Of a stretch of DNA of 64,000 nucleotides, positions 11,347 to 22,611 are shown piece by piece. Source of the stretch: Setomelanomma holmii (lineage: Eukaryota; Ascomycota; Dothideomycetes; Pleosporales; Phaeosphaeriaceae); contig ML978181.1 in the NCBI GenBank assembly GCA_010015745.1, positions 1 through 64,000 of the forward strand, written 5' to 3'. The notes under the pieces are model-generated. The model was not told the origin of the DNA and searched no databases. It worked only from the letters and a program-made list of their open reading frames with translations. Position 1 is the stretch's first letter. Every line of letters begins with the position of its first letter. Both the position numbers and the translations under genes were made by a program.

Positions 11347-12522
11347 CTAAGTGAGCGTAGGTGGTGTCCAGTCGATGTACGTCGCAGCATCTGCACCACT
11401 TGGGCCCTGCTCAATACCAGCCGTGCTTGTGCTCTGTTTAAGCAAGAACCTATTGATGAAAGCAGTAAGGTCGGGCTGCTGGTTTGATGGGAACGAGCAG
11501 TGGTTGTGGTTGCCAGATCCAGTAAAGCCCATGTTGTCTGGGACGCCGAGGGCCTTGTAGATGAGACGACTAGCCTTCATGCAGGCAGTGGTTGACACGG
11601 GGCCGAGCCAGTCAATCTCGTTCTCGATCACAAGCAGACCACGCGGAGCGACCATACCAGCGAGCTGATGGTGGTCGGTAGCGAGGGTGTTGGACTTTTT
11701 GCTGAAGGAGTTGAAGCGTGTTGAGAACCAGACATTCTCGTCGACGATCTCGCTGGAAGTCTGGATATTCTTGCCCTTTGCCTTCTCCGAGTCGGAGATG
11801 CGCCAGCATGCGGCACCACCGGAGCCGGACTCTTGTGGCAGACCAAGAGCGATGCGGTTGACAAGGGCAGCAGCGACGAAAGCACCTTTTCCGTTGCGGG
11901 AGCAGCCGGTCACACCGACACGAGCGGGGTCGATATCTGCGCTTGGAGTGGCCTCAATAGCGTCCATGATGCGGTCGACACCCCATGCCCATGCGGTCAG
12001 GGCGCCAGCGCTGTGGTCTGAACCATAGAGATCGAAGAACTTGCCCTTTCCACGACTGGTACCACTTTGCTGCTGGCCTATGTCGTCGTTGTTGAAGGTG
12101 ATAGTAGCAACGTTACTCGGAACGGGGATGCTAGGAGCGCCATAAGCAATGATGGCGGGGAATGGTCCATTTCCACTTGGCTTCTTGATCGTCACGGAGA
12201 ACGAGACTGACTTCCCTCCCTCTGTTGAAGTGATCGATAGTGACGTGCCGGACAATGTGGCAGTGACGGACGATGGCTTCTTGGGGAAGTCACCAAGCTC
12301 TTGTGCCTGCAAAGCGGCACTAACCTCCTGGTTCTTGCATGCATACTGGGCCTTGGTGGTCACCGCGGTTCCGTCGAAGAACTTGAAGGGATTGGGCAGT
12401 TTCGCGTTGGCGGTCGACGGGAACGTGCTTGGAATAGCAGGGCAAGCATCCTGGCGCTGCTCGAGAACAGGCGCCGCAAGGACGGTAGTCGCAAGAAGCG
12501 GGAGAAAGATAGCGTACTTCAT
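11347..12522 (-). CDS. Secreted 4-O-methyl-glucuronoyl methylesterase, CE15 family
   Basis: A single exon of 391 residues from the ATG at 12522. An in-frame extension to 12597 exists, but the inner Met starts an ideal signal peptide (KYAIFLPLLATTVLAAP), so that start was chosen. The CE15 signature GCSRNGKG near residue 205 carries the catalytic Ser. A Glu lies exactly 23 residues later in LPQESGSGG, and a His near 341 in NHNHCSFPS, which together form the family's Ser-Glu-His triad. CE15 enzymes cleave ester bonds between lignin alcohols and glucuronic acid on xylan, so this one should act outside the cell on plant cell walls. No CBM1 cellulose-binding module is attached, unlike some fungal relatives. 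The gene appears intact, and its neighbours show no linked cell-wall genes. Confidence 0.93.
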   Translation of the reverse strand: MKYAIFLPLLATTVLAAPVLEQRQDACPAIPSTFPSTANAKLPNPFKFFDGTAVTTKAQYACKNQEVSAALQAQELGDFPKKPSSVTATLSGTSLSITSTEGGKSVSFSVTIKKPSGNGPFPAIIAYGAPSIPVPSNVATITFNNDDIGQQQSGTSRGKGKFFDLYGSDHSAGALTAWAWGVDRIMDAIEATPSADIDPARVGVTGCSRNGKGAFVAAALVNRIALGLPQESGSGGAACWRISDSEKAKGKNIQTSSEIVDENVWFSTRFNSFSKKSNTLATDHHQLAGMVAPRGLLVIENEIDWLGPVSTTACMKASRLIYKALGVPDNMGFTGSGNHNHCSFPSNQQPDLTAFINRFLLKQSTSTAGIEQGPSGADAATYIDWTPPTLT

Positions 12523-13517
12523 GATGGATGGGTATGTGGCAATCGAGACGCTGCAGGACCGAGCACTGACTACTCTAGTTGCGTCGTCCGTTCTCATATA
12601 CCACTTGCTTCGAGCTTGGATGACCCGATAGTCCGGGGTAAGATATAGACTTTATATGAAGCGACGACATGGCAAAGTGAGTCCCGAAGCATGACCACAA
12701 TGTAATATGAAGAACACGTCTTGGCTGATGCAGCATCGTTCTTGCTCGCCACGCGGGCTGTTCTGTAATTGACAGTGGTGGCTGGCACGCGAGGCCGTTG
12801 CCATGGAACACCACCCTCCGACAACCCTCTGTGTGCTGCCGAGATTGCTTTGGTCAGGATCATCCGGCCTATCCTAGTACTAAGACTCATGATCCGAGGA
12901 TGTGGTCGCAAGTGTGGTGTGGGCCAGCTACAACGACGACATGCTCTTTAGCTCCACTAGGAGTACAAGAATAACCTGGACCACTAATCGTCGGATAGCT
13001 AATTTTCAAAAGCTGGGCGGATTATGATTGATGGAAGATCTCCTCGTGTCCTTGCATTCCAGAGGCCGAGTTCGTATGTGCGTCTTCCCTTGAACCGTGG
13101 GGCTGATGCCCTTCACTCTGCCATTCTTGGCAGACGGCGTATTTCCAGAAGACAACACGACCCATCTTAGGTAACGTTATACCATGCTATGTTCGGATAT
13201 AGTCGACTAGCGTGGCATCGGCGACCGACTTGAACGATCGGCGGCAGGATGGCGCTGGCCAATGTGGAACCGAGTCGATCGATTGGGTCGGAACCAGGCG
13301 AGTATACTCTATAGCCCATGCTTCGCCTTCGACAAAGATATTAAGAATTGATGGCGTCTCTCCATGCATCCCCATCGTGCGTATGCGGGGTGCAGTTTGT
13401 GGGGTCCTGGTCCCAAAGTGCCGATTAGGCTATTGACGTCCACGCGAGGATAGCCGTAAGCTATAGCGATCTACGCAATAGCTCCGAACGAGGCCGTCTA
13501 TGTGTGCTTGAACGTCG
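12523..13517. other. Intergenic, esterase promoter side
   Basis: About 1 kb without a supportable gene. Short antisense-overlapping frames only. No repeats were noticed. Confidence 0.5.
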
Positions 13518-15407
13518 TCACTGTCGCGTTACAGACGTAACTTCATAGACCTGCTTTGGGTGATGAGATGATGAGACGGTCGACTCTGGGGCTTTCATCA
13601 ACCCAGTCCCATTCTTACGCCACGTCCACCATGCCTCGAAGCTCCCGAGATATATGAGCGAGACTAAGGGGAAGATTACGGCCATCGAAATGCCAAACGG
13701 CCAAAAAAGATGGTTGACCTGCGCTCGCTCAGTGCTGTCGAAGCCAAACAAGTCATATAGCGCCGTCAGGTCTTGCTCAATTAGTCTACCGTCGATGTTG
13801 GAAGCTGTCGCCGAGCCTGTTCCTGCAGGTTCGGATGTGCCTGACTTTTGTTCGATGGTCGCCAGGAATGGGAAAACATGAAATCCTGCGATCTTACCAC
13901 CTTTGTGCGATCTGTGCTGAACGGCGTCATTAAATCTCTCGAACTCCTCTGCATCATCTAGAAATGGCACATCATCGAGAATCTCGCGAGAATAATAGCT
14001 GTGATCGAACCCCAACTGTAGTCGAACCTGGGTAGTTCGCGCTATGTTGACGATGTCCTTCCAATCCTTGGGTTCTACCAATAACTTTAGCTTATTACGC
14101 ATGGGTTCTCGCAAGAAACCCACCTATGGCGATACCCTCATACTTGACCTGCCAACCGCGGTCGAGGGAAAGACCAAGGAAACGAGAATGGGACATGAAC
14201 GTTGGCCACGACTGGCACTCCGATAGTGGCAGAAGCCAGGCTCGCATTCGTCCATCCGTCACATGAATGACTTGCGACCACGCTTGAGATGCAAATTCTT
14301 GGTGCACCAGAGGTGGTATGGTCACAATTCTTATGACATCCTTGCATACTTCAGGCACGGTTCCACGAGTGCAATTAATCATCAATTCTGGGGCATGTGA
14401 GTGCTGTAAGTCTTTTGAAAGTGGATGCGAACCTTCCCCAACAATCAGACACCAGCATTGGGATAACCAAAAACATCGAATCGTAATATGCCGACCGTCT
14501 AAAGTACAGTGCAATTGCCCCTCTTCCCGGTCATGGACCGCATCCTTCTTGCAGGAATTCGATATTGCATGGTAAGGTGGGAATACGATCCACCTAGCAT
14601 CGTCAGTGCTACAAGTGAAACGACTGACGGAACTCCTACCGCACAACGCAATTTGTGAGTCCGGGCCCAGAATATGGTGATTTGCTAATCTCGATGGACT
14701 GTTGATAATACTCAGGTTCTATGCAATTCTCTCATTTACCGTGCGGACGAAAAAGTGACTTTTGGACTTCTTACGTGCCGTTTCTTGAATAGAGTTTACA
14801 TATTCTTGTTGCTGGGAGTTCAATTCCGGGAAGCTCATGACGAAATTCACGAAGTCCCCAGAATTATCTTGGGGTTGCAAACATGCACCCACCTGAAGAA
14901 CAGTTGTTGTAAGTCCGAATGAATTGGCTCGGTCTGTGGCGCCACGAAAAGATTCTGAGAGCAATGAATTTCCGTTATAGGCAGATTTCACTACTTGATT
15001 TGCAGTGATTTGGAGATGTTTGTGTGAGGTTTGGCCTAAAAGAAGGGCTCTCACTTGACTTTGTACCAGTCCGAGAAATTCGAAGGGACTTTTCTGTAGA
15101 AGACGCACGAACCGACCATGATCACATTCGCGCTCGTAGCTTCTGTCGCAAGTGCGTCTCAGGCCACCGAATTTTCAATAATCACGACCAGACGCTCGGC
15201 TTATCCGGGCTTGATGGCTGCTGACTCGTTCATATAATGATTCCGGCGAGACGTGCCGCCTGGGTGAGCGTGAGTAGGAGTGCCCCTGTAATCGTCCACT
15301 TGCTCTTCTAGGCGTTCATGAAATTTCTCGAATCCGTAAAAACACTCCTCCTCGTTCAACGTTTCTTTGATACAGCGAGGGTCTCGCGTACGAGTGCGAC
15401 TCTGCAT
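13518..15407 (-). CDS. Five-exon orphan protein with C-terminal transmembrane segment
   Basis: No single open frame covers this gene, but five exons join cleanly: 15407-15253, 15142-14740, 14698-14640, 14593-14136 and 14074-13518. They total 1632 nt (543 residues) with phase kept at every junction. Introns are 110, 41, 46 and 61 nt, with GT and AG ends and a CTGAC-like branch site in the third. The N-terminal part has the charged stretch FYGFEKFHERLEEQVDDYR. The middle is Cys-rich (SQCWCLIVGEG). The last exon has FNDAVQHRSHKGGKIAGF, then a hydrophobic span around VIFPLVSLIYLGSFEAWW followed by a basic WRKNG, indicating one membrane segment near the C terminus. I do not recognise the family. 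The first donor (GTCTCG) is weak, so the 5' end is the least certain part. Confidence 0.55.
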
Positions 15408-16107
15408 CGTCTCGTCCCTCGTCCGGAATACGGTCTGGTAGTGTCGGAAGTTGCGCGGACGCACTTTTGCGAACGTCCTTTGGCCGCCTAACACTCGACA
15501 TCACCCGACCGGAAGTGTTGTGGATGATGGCTGCTTGTGGATGGAGACTGTGAGAGATGGTCCTTGTCAATGGAATTGGGTTCGTGAAATGGCGCTTCTG
15601 AAGTGGTGTTCTCAAATGAAGTACTGTCCTATGGCTTGGTCATTCGCTCGCACTGGTGAGTGTTATTCCGTTCATAATGATCATCTTGTCCTACAGATAA
15701 ATGCAGCTTCTTAACAGATTGCAAAGGAAAGTGTTGTCGGCGCCTGAGGTGGACTGAAGACATGCATTGCGTTAGGACGCCACTTTCCATCTGCAGGCGT
15801 GCTTACCTTCCTCCGCGTCCTGCTGCCATACCGTCGGCACCCCTCACTCGCGACGACGGTGACTGCGACCTAACCATAAAGCGCTGTATCATATATCGTC
15901 ATTGCTGCTTCAAGTCGACGACATTCGCAATCGAAGATTGGTGAGAAAGAGCTTACTGGCCACTTCAAGAACACGTCAAGCTAGTTGATCAGCAGAGCCT
16001 TGATTGGTCAGCCGCAGCTTCCACATTAACTTAAAGGTCGGACTATCAGCGCCCGCATCAAGACTGCATCGTGTTACCCCCGATCATACCAGCTCCACCG
16101 AACCAAG
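15408..16107. other. Divergent intergenic region
   Basis: Lies between the minus-strand orphan gene and the plus-strand methyltransferase fusion, so it probably holds both promoters. No other gene is seen. Confidence 0.45.
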
Positions 16108-17485
16108 ATGTCAGGCGAGAGACAAGCAGTCGGCGCAATCCGCTTCTATGAGGCCAAATCTGGCGACTACGACGACACATGGCACAGCGATTTCACGAAG
16201 CGGTTTCTGTCCTACCTCGACATACAGCCTGGCCAAGAAGTACTAGACTTAGCCTGTGGCACTGGACTGCTGACGTTTCTGGAGGCCGAGGCGGTCGGAC
16301 CATCAGGCAGCGTGGTGGGCGTGGACGTCACACCAGGCATGCTGGCAATTGCGATGCGAAAGAAAGAGCAGGGTGTTGACAAGTATGCGCATGTGACCTT
16401 GCACAGGGGCGATATTCTGCATCTTTACGAGACGGAAGCACTCAAGGGCAGGAAATTCGACATTATTACCGTGGCCTCTGCCTTAGTGCTTTTTCCGGAC
16501 CCGAAAGCTGCCATTGAGCAGTGGTCTGGATACTTGAAGCCTGGAGGCATTCTCGCAGTCGATGCGACTCATCCAAGGAACCTTGTTTCGGGCATGGTGT
16601 TGGACCGAGTAGCGAGACGACTCGATCTCCCGATTCCATACAATCGCTCGTGGAGCAAATCTGAGTTCACGCTCAAGCAAATGATAGAGTCTGCTGGGCT
16701 TGAGGTAGAGACTGTTGTAACAGTTGAGAATCAAGCGGGCTATGGCAGGCGTCAATATGATGTGGATCAATGGGACGATTTCTTCGTCGAAAATGTGATT
16801 GTCAAGGATGTTGCGAGAACCTTTGCGAACAACGATATACGGAGAAAGGCGCAAGGACTGTATAAGGAAGAGTGGGAGAAGCTTGCGATCGATGGGAAAG
16901 TTGAAGAGGTAGATGCAGTGTTTCTAGGGGTTGCTCGAAAAGGTACGGCTCTCGAAACCTCCCTCTGAAGGGAGAATGCTGACTTAGACAGCTGTCGATG
17001 GGTCGAAATTCATTGCAGAGGAAGCTTCTGGCGACAGCATCGTCTTCTCGGGCGGTTGTCGCTGTGGCGGCGTGCAATACGAATCGACAGCTGCGCCCAC
17101 AGGAGGCGTCACCTTGTGCCATTGCCGGGCGTGTCAACAGCTTTCTGGTTCCGCATACATTCCATTTATCGGGGTGCCGAAGACTGCTTTCAAGTTCACA
17201 AGCTCTTCCGCGCTCAAAAATCTCAAGCTTTCGGATGTGGCAGAAAGAACCTTCTGCTCCAGCTGCGGCACGCCAATCACTATGCACTACGCGTTTTACG
17301 AGGATCGCATCAGTATGAGCATGGGCTCAGTGGACATCAAGACCATGACCTGCGAGCCACCAACGGTCCGGAGACACATCTATCTCAGTGAGAAAGCACC
17401 TTGGGTCGTGCTTCCTGACGACGGAACGGAGCGGTGGGGCACGATGGAGACGGCACATTTGCTAGTATCGAACAAGGCTGAGTAG
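16108..17485 (+). CDS. SAM-dependent methyltransferase fused to a GFA/CENP-V-like zinc domain
   Basis: Two exons, 16108-16942 and 16992-17485, joined over a 49-nt intron (GTACGG donor, GCTGAC branch, ACAG acceptor), give 442 residues in one frame. Residues 1 to about 275 are a class I methyltransferase of the UbiE/Methyltransf_11 type. Motif I is VLDLACGTGLL near residue 45, an acidic residue follows in VVGVDVTPGMLAIA, and a late motif LKPGGILAVD is present. From about residue 295 a GFA domain follows, with its zinc ligands as CRCGG, CHCRACQ and CSSCGTP. GFA proteins relate to glutathione-formaldehyde adduct handling, though many have unknown roles. Without splicing, the two halves would look like separate genes with 100 bp between them. 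The methyl acceptor cannot be inferred. The intron call is the key assumption; if wrong, these are two adjacent genes. Confidence 0.82.
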
Positions 17486-18198
17486 AGTCTAGAAGAAGCA
17501 GTGGACTACTGAGAAGGGAAGGCGAATGTCGATGAAGCCGTTGAGTTGGTGCATGTCGGCAAGGACGGCAGCTAGTCGTTTCGCGTCTGCTGGCAGATGA
17601 GCCAGCATAAGCAGCACTCCAAAGGGATAGACGTGTCGAGCACACCATGCGCGGATTACTGTGCGGGTCTCGCAGACACAAAGCGCGACTGCGATGCGAT
17701 GCAGTGTATGTCAGGTAGTGTACCTGGCGGATGGTGGAGAACATTGGCGACGGGATCGTTGTTGCGGTGAGGAACGGATGACGAGGCAATCCTGCCACGC
17801 CAACTTCCCAGCCTCACCAAAATCTTAGTGCCAGCCTCCCCGCCAACCACTTGTTTCACACAACTGTTGTGCTCAAAACCGTTTCTTCGTGCTCGTGCTA
17901 ACTTGTTCCTCACACAATTTGCATCCGATTTCGCTGTACTCAGTTGCACTGCAGTCACCGCCCATTCTTGCATTCCAACTCGCATCAGTCGCTACCGCAA
18001 GCTTCCTGCAGGGACCTTATCGATTATCGTCCCGACTACCAACAACACACTTTTGAGCGCTGCACCGCTCTCGCAATCTCAGGGACGGCCAGATCCGCTC
18101 GCGACCTTCATTCCAGCTGCTCGCCGAAGCGTTGATCGGTGAACAGACTAGATTCCTCGCCACCCGACTTCGAATCCCGGACCTTTGTTGCTGCCGGC
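17486..18198. other. Intergenic, upstream of the coiled-coil protein gene
   Basis: C/T-rich plus strand just before 18199, as is common in fungal promoters and leaders. The next gene's frame is open from 18139, but without an ATG before 18199. Confidence 0.45.
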
Positions 18199-19815
18199 AT
18201 GCCTTCCCCCGTTATGAGCCGGAATGCCGCCGTTGAGCTCGAGCTCGCGCACCCACCTCAAGTTTCCTGTGCGACCCATTACTCGCCACGGGGAGACGTG
18301 CGAACACGCCAGCATACGCGCACCCACAGCACTGCGTCTTTTGCGGAGGAGAGCTTTGACGACGTCGACATCGCCGACTGCATTAGACCACCACCTTCGG
18401 CAAGGACCTCGAATACCGCCTACGACCCTCACGCTCCTTCCCCACTCGAAGACTATCCACACTCGGCCAGCAGTAGCCACCAACGCACCCTCACTGGTAC
18501 CTTCTTTGACAACTGCCAGCCATTCCTCAACCGCGCCTCGACCACAATCCAGCAACATACTTCCAAAGCATCGTTCCACTCACCAACAAAGTCACTCGCC
18601 AGCTTTATCCCATCACGTGGCGCCACTGAATCCAACGCGTCACAGCCAAAGATCAGAGCGCTACAGAACTGGTTCAACGGGTCTTCTGCACCGGTAAAGC
18701 TTGGTGTAGCACAGCCGAGGGACGAATCCGAATCCGAGTCCGAATCAGAATCTGGGGAAGAGTACGACTCGGAAGGGGACAGCAGCGAGGAAGAGGAAGA
18801 AGAACGCGGCACCATGATGGCCAACATCTTTAACCGCGGCCAATCCCTCACACGCGCATCAGAGAGCCCACAACGAGAAGCTCCTCAGACCCCAACCAAA
18901 TCACAGCAACCGACTGCAGGCAGCAAGTTTGCTTGGCTCCTAAATACACAAAAAAATGCCACAATACCGCCCCCAGTACCGTCGCCTGTCTACCACAACC
19001 CCGACGACGAACTTCTCTACCTGAACCTCGCGCAATCACTTTTCCCACACGGGCCGGCCGACCCGCTCGCGCCATCGTCATTCAACGACCTCCTCGCAAC
19101 TGCCGAAGCACTGCTCAGCCGCTACCAAACCGCATACCGGCAGATGTCGACCGCCCTCGTTGACGCTCGCTCCGAGCAGAGCGCACAAGAAGACGAGCTC
19201 GACGAGGCAGACACACGCAACAGGCATTTGAAAATGCAGCTTGAGACTATGGCTGCGCGCGCAAACGAGCAAGACGAGCAGATGCGACAGCTCATGAAAG
19301 ACCTGGCATTTGAGCGACGAGCCAGGCAAGAAGACGATGCCGCGCGCAAGAGGAGCCTGTCACTGGTCAAGAGCCAAGCAGTCTGCGAGCACGCTGACTG
19401 CCCCGCCTCGCCGCGTCGACGAAACCGCATCTCCAACTCCGACATCAGTGTCGACTCCGGCTTCGAATCAGAAGCCGAGACCGACGCCGCGAGCGTCTTT
19501 TCGCGGAACTGCATGAGCCCGACCGGCACCGAAATATCCTCCATCCACGAGCCCGAGCACGACGCCACGCCCAAGAACCGCAAGCCCCAGTCCCTCGAGC
19601 GAAGAAGCACATATGACAAAATCCGCGAAGGCCCAGTCGATTTCCAAAAGGGCGGATGGGGTTGCGCCAACTGCGAAGGCGGCGCACAGTCTGGTGTTTG
19701 GGGAAGATTGGCCAAGGAGCGCGAGGAGAATCGCACGCTGAGGCACAGGGTGGAACAGCTGGAGGATGCTGTTGAAGGCGCGTTGAATGTTGTTGGTGGA
19801 CCGTGGGGATTGTAG
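18199..19815 (+). CDS. Conserved-type fungal protein with acidic Ser tract and coiled coil
   Basis: One exon, 538 residues from the first in-frame ATG at 18199. The N-terminal half is Ser/Pro/Thr-rich and probably disordered. Near residues 174-205 there is a striking acidic tract of alternating Ser and Glu followed by a run of Glu. Residues about 268-385 contain a helical part ending in a long charged coiled coil (QDEQMRQLMKDLAFERRARQ). A C-terminal C-x2-C (GCANCEGG, near 488) precedes a second short helix with heptads. Many S/T-P sites suggest phosphorylation. I do not recognise a named family. The architecture suits a scaffold or cytoskeleton-associated protein, but that is only a guess. 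The gene looks intact. Confidence 0.75.
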   Translation: MPSPVMSRNAAVELELAHPPQVSCATHYSPRGDVRTRQHTRTHSTASFAEESFDDVDIADCIRPPPSARTSNTAYDPHAPSPLEDYPHSASSSHQRTLTGTFFDNCQPFLNRASTTIQQHTSKASFHSPTKSLASFIPSRGATESNASQPKIRALQNWFNGSSAPVKLGVAQPRDESESESESESGEEYDSEGDSSEEEEEERGTMMANIFNRGQSLTRASESPQREAPQTPTKSQQPTAGSKFAWLLNTQKNATIPPPVPSPVYHNPDDELLYLNLAQSLFPHGPADPLAPSSFNDLLATAEALLSRYQTAYRQMSTALVDARSEQSAQEDELDEADTRNRHLKMQLETMAARANEQDEQMRQLMKDLAFERRARQEDDAARKRSLSLVKSQAVCEHADCPASPRRRNRISNSDISVDSGFESEAETDAASVFSRNCMSPTGTEISSIHEPEHDATPKNRKPQSLERRSTYDKIREGPVDFQKGGWGCANCEGGAQSGVWGRLAKEREENRTLRHRVEQLEDAVEGALNVVGGPWGL

Positions 19816-20133
19816 GGTACAATGGGATTCGGCGTTGCATACCAACATGGTAGCATGGGGATATTACGCATGGCACCGTGCGCTGCTTAGCATTTTCGGC
19901 GCGCAAAGAGCCGTATAGCATAGTATGAATACCATATTGTCGAGATCAAACATTGCCGTCCATGGACCGTGTGACATTTGTTTGATGGTGTGATCCTATA
20001 TCAGGGCTTCGTGCAGGGTGCATAGGATAAAACTGCATGGTTATACGATGCCTAGCCGCAGTGTACATAAACACGATGACCTGTATATAACCCGAACGCA
20101 TAGTCGAAACATGCTGATGTCGAGCCGTACATT
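19816..20133. other. Short convergent intergenic region
   Basis: Between the 3' ends of the coiled-coil gene (plus) and the HET gene (minus). No features are seen. Confidence 0.4.
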
Positions 20134-22611
20134 TCACTCGAGCACAAACGTCTCAAAGGCGGGTGACATTTCCACCCATCTCTTCAAGTAGACTCTTCCA
20201 ATGCCTATTCTTTGGTATATTCTCATCCTATCATGCGGCTTTGAGCTAGGTCCAATGAGCATGACGAAGATTTGAGGAACATCCTTTAGATTGTGTAGCA
20301 GCTGCTTGTTGATGTCCAGATAGCTGAGATCAGCTAGATGATTCTGCAAAGCTATCTTATGTAACCTGCTGTAATGTGGATCACTAGAATCGAGACCAGG
20401 GTGACCTCGAATGGGCAGAGAAGACTCGGGGGTGGAACGGGACGGGCTCGAAGAATGCAGGATGCCCAGCGCATTCGACGATATGATCCTATCTAGCACT
20501 TGGAGTTTGGGAGGTAAGCGCATGGGCTACCGTAGAACATACTCGGTGTAGTGAGCTTATGTGGTTCAGGTATGTGGCGGACTACCAATGGCCATCCCAT
20601 GTCGTCACTGAGCTTTATGGGACCGATAGAGAGTGCTAGTAGTCTGCACTCCGCATGATCCACGGACCTCAATCTGAGTGTGGATTCTTTCGGGAGAAGG
20701 ATCGAGCCTGCAATTCTTTGCGAGAGGGTTCGAATCAGAATTTGCGTTTGGCCCTGTACAGTCTTTCTAGGGGATGGCTGTGGATATCCATGGTCTAGTA
20801 GGAATGCCGCGTTTTGGATGTGAACAGCGATGCAGCTAGCGGCTCGAGGGAATTCGACATGGATGTTGTCGAACATGTCCTTCTTCGAGTAGTCCCGGAA
20901 CGCCTCACGCCAACAAGAGTGATCATGCTGCCACCGCCGGTTCAGTCGCTCAAGATAGTCCTCGCTGGAACAGTCGATGATCAGATAGTCGGGTGTTTCA
21001 TCGGAGTGGATGCATCCGTTGAGCCAAGCAAGAGCGGCTATCTTCCGAAGATAGACGCTGCGGGGATGGTAGTTTTGCTTGTCAGCATTGATTGGAACAA
21101 TGGTCTCCCAGTTCATTACAGTTGGCGATGTCTTCTCCAGTATGCAAGGCTATGACTAAGGTGACTATAATCATTGAAGACTGTAGGGCCCCTCATGGAT
21201 GTCCAAGACCAGGACGGGAAGGTATTCTTTGACGTGGATTTTCGAGGCGAAGAGTCGAGATCACCTGGTTGCCATAACATTGCGCGGTCAAAGTCATCCT
21301 ATGGTATGCCGATAGAAGTCTTTTGCGCATGGAGAGCGAAGAGAAGGCACGGATGATATCATCATCATATGTAAGCTTTCTCTGAGTGTACTCTTCCACC
21401 ATCGCAAGCACAATGTTCTCTGTCCCGTACGATGATTCAGGATCTTCGACTGGGCCTTCTGAGAACGTCTCCCTGTATTTTCCATGTCCTCTCTGCATAT
21501 GAAGTCCGTCGTTGGTGAAGAAGAAGATCGTAGACGGAGCAATGTGCTCCTGATAGGTCCACCCACGGCTTCTCCATCGACTATGGAACAGACTGAAGTC
21601 TAGATTTTGAACGCACTCAACGAGTTGGAAGTTTTGTGTCAGCTTGAGCATTCTCTGTTTGGGCAACCTAGGTCGACTGACTCCAACTAGGCCATAGTCA
21701 GCGTCAGCACCTACAGCTGCGACAATTGCAAGCGCCGCCTGGTTATATATGCTCGCCATCTGGTCTAATTTTCTTGATTTCTGATAGCTAGCATCGTCCT
21801 GACAGATGCAGAGCCGATCTATCCATAGGTATCGGTATTTTAATTCCTTGCAAACAGTCATGGCATCGGTGACAGTCTGTGATAACTGGAACTGGTTCAA
21901 ACTTCCCGGTTTCCTGAGGCGTTGCAAGCTAGACATTGTGCTTTGAACTTGACCGGCCTCCACTTTCCACACGTATGACAGCGCCACGTATTGCGAATTG
22001 GGTGGGAGATGATCGATATTGCCTCTTTCGACATCGATGACACGGACGTCTTCAAGCGCTTTCGGTGACAGGAACATGTTGTGTTTGTTCATTCGTCGTT
22101 CAGCCAAGTCTTGTACCCAGTGCTGTGCCAGGTCCCAGTCCACATACTGACTCAAGCGCAGTGACTCGCTTCGGCTGTCCTCCATGCAGAGATGGGTACC
22201 GCCTTTGAGAAGGTCGATGAGACAGTGACCTCCTAGTGTAGAGTCTCGGAAGAGCCCGAGCTCGTCAGATGGTGAAGCAAACCCTGCTAGGTAACTGCAT
22301 AGTTCGCAATACTCATCATCTGTTGATAGATCGTCCACGCATATTGCAAGCGAGGTCCAAACTCTTATCTCAGGTAGGGCATCAACTGGACCGTTCAAGA
22401 TATGTTCGATTCGCAGATGTTTGCGACGGTCACACAGATGCAGGAGGCTTTCGGACGCGGCGTCATCGCAGGCCAGACAAGGCTGATGGAAGAGCAGGCG
22501 CTTGGTGAATGTACTAGCTTGGAAGCTAGGAGCTAAGTTCGGATGAAGGATAACATTTTGCGAGGAACAGCGACTGCAGGCATCATAGCAGCCAACGATG
22601 GTTGTTGCCAT
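20134..22611 (-). CDS. HET-domain (heterokaryon incompatibility) protein with one apparent frame lesion
   Basis: Starts at the ATG at 22611 with a Cys-rich N terminus. The HET domain is clear: YVALSYVWK, then TVTDAMTVCKELKYRYLWID with a CICQDD box, then SRGWTYQEHIAPS. After LTYDDDIIRAFSSLSM (about 21320) the conserved continuation GIP-DDFDRAMLWQPG and FPSWSW lies in another frame and is preceded by an in-frame TAG at about 21303. No donor/acceptor pair with matching phase explains this. Two later frame changes do fit introns (about 21121-21170, and a GTATGT...GCTAG intron near 20500-20550). The C terminus ends as in other HET proteins (FETFVLE). HET proteins trigger cell death after fusion of incompatible hyphae. 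This copy is probably a pseudogene, or it carries a base error; without the lesion it would be a full-length HET protein. Confidence 0.75.

Noticed and set aside
12523..12597. Upstream extension of the CE15 esterase
   Set aside because: It would bury the signal peptide inside the protein.
18720..18815. Short repeats of GAATCCGA type
   Set aside because: They only reflect codons of the Ser/Glu tract in the coiled-coil protein; not a separate element.
20500..20550. Second apparent frameshift in the HET gene
   Set aside because: A 50-nt GTATGT...GCTAG intron in matching phase explains it.
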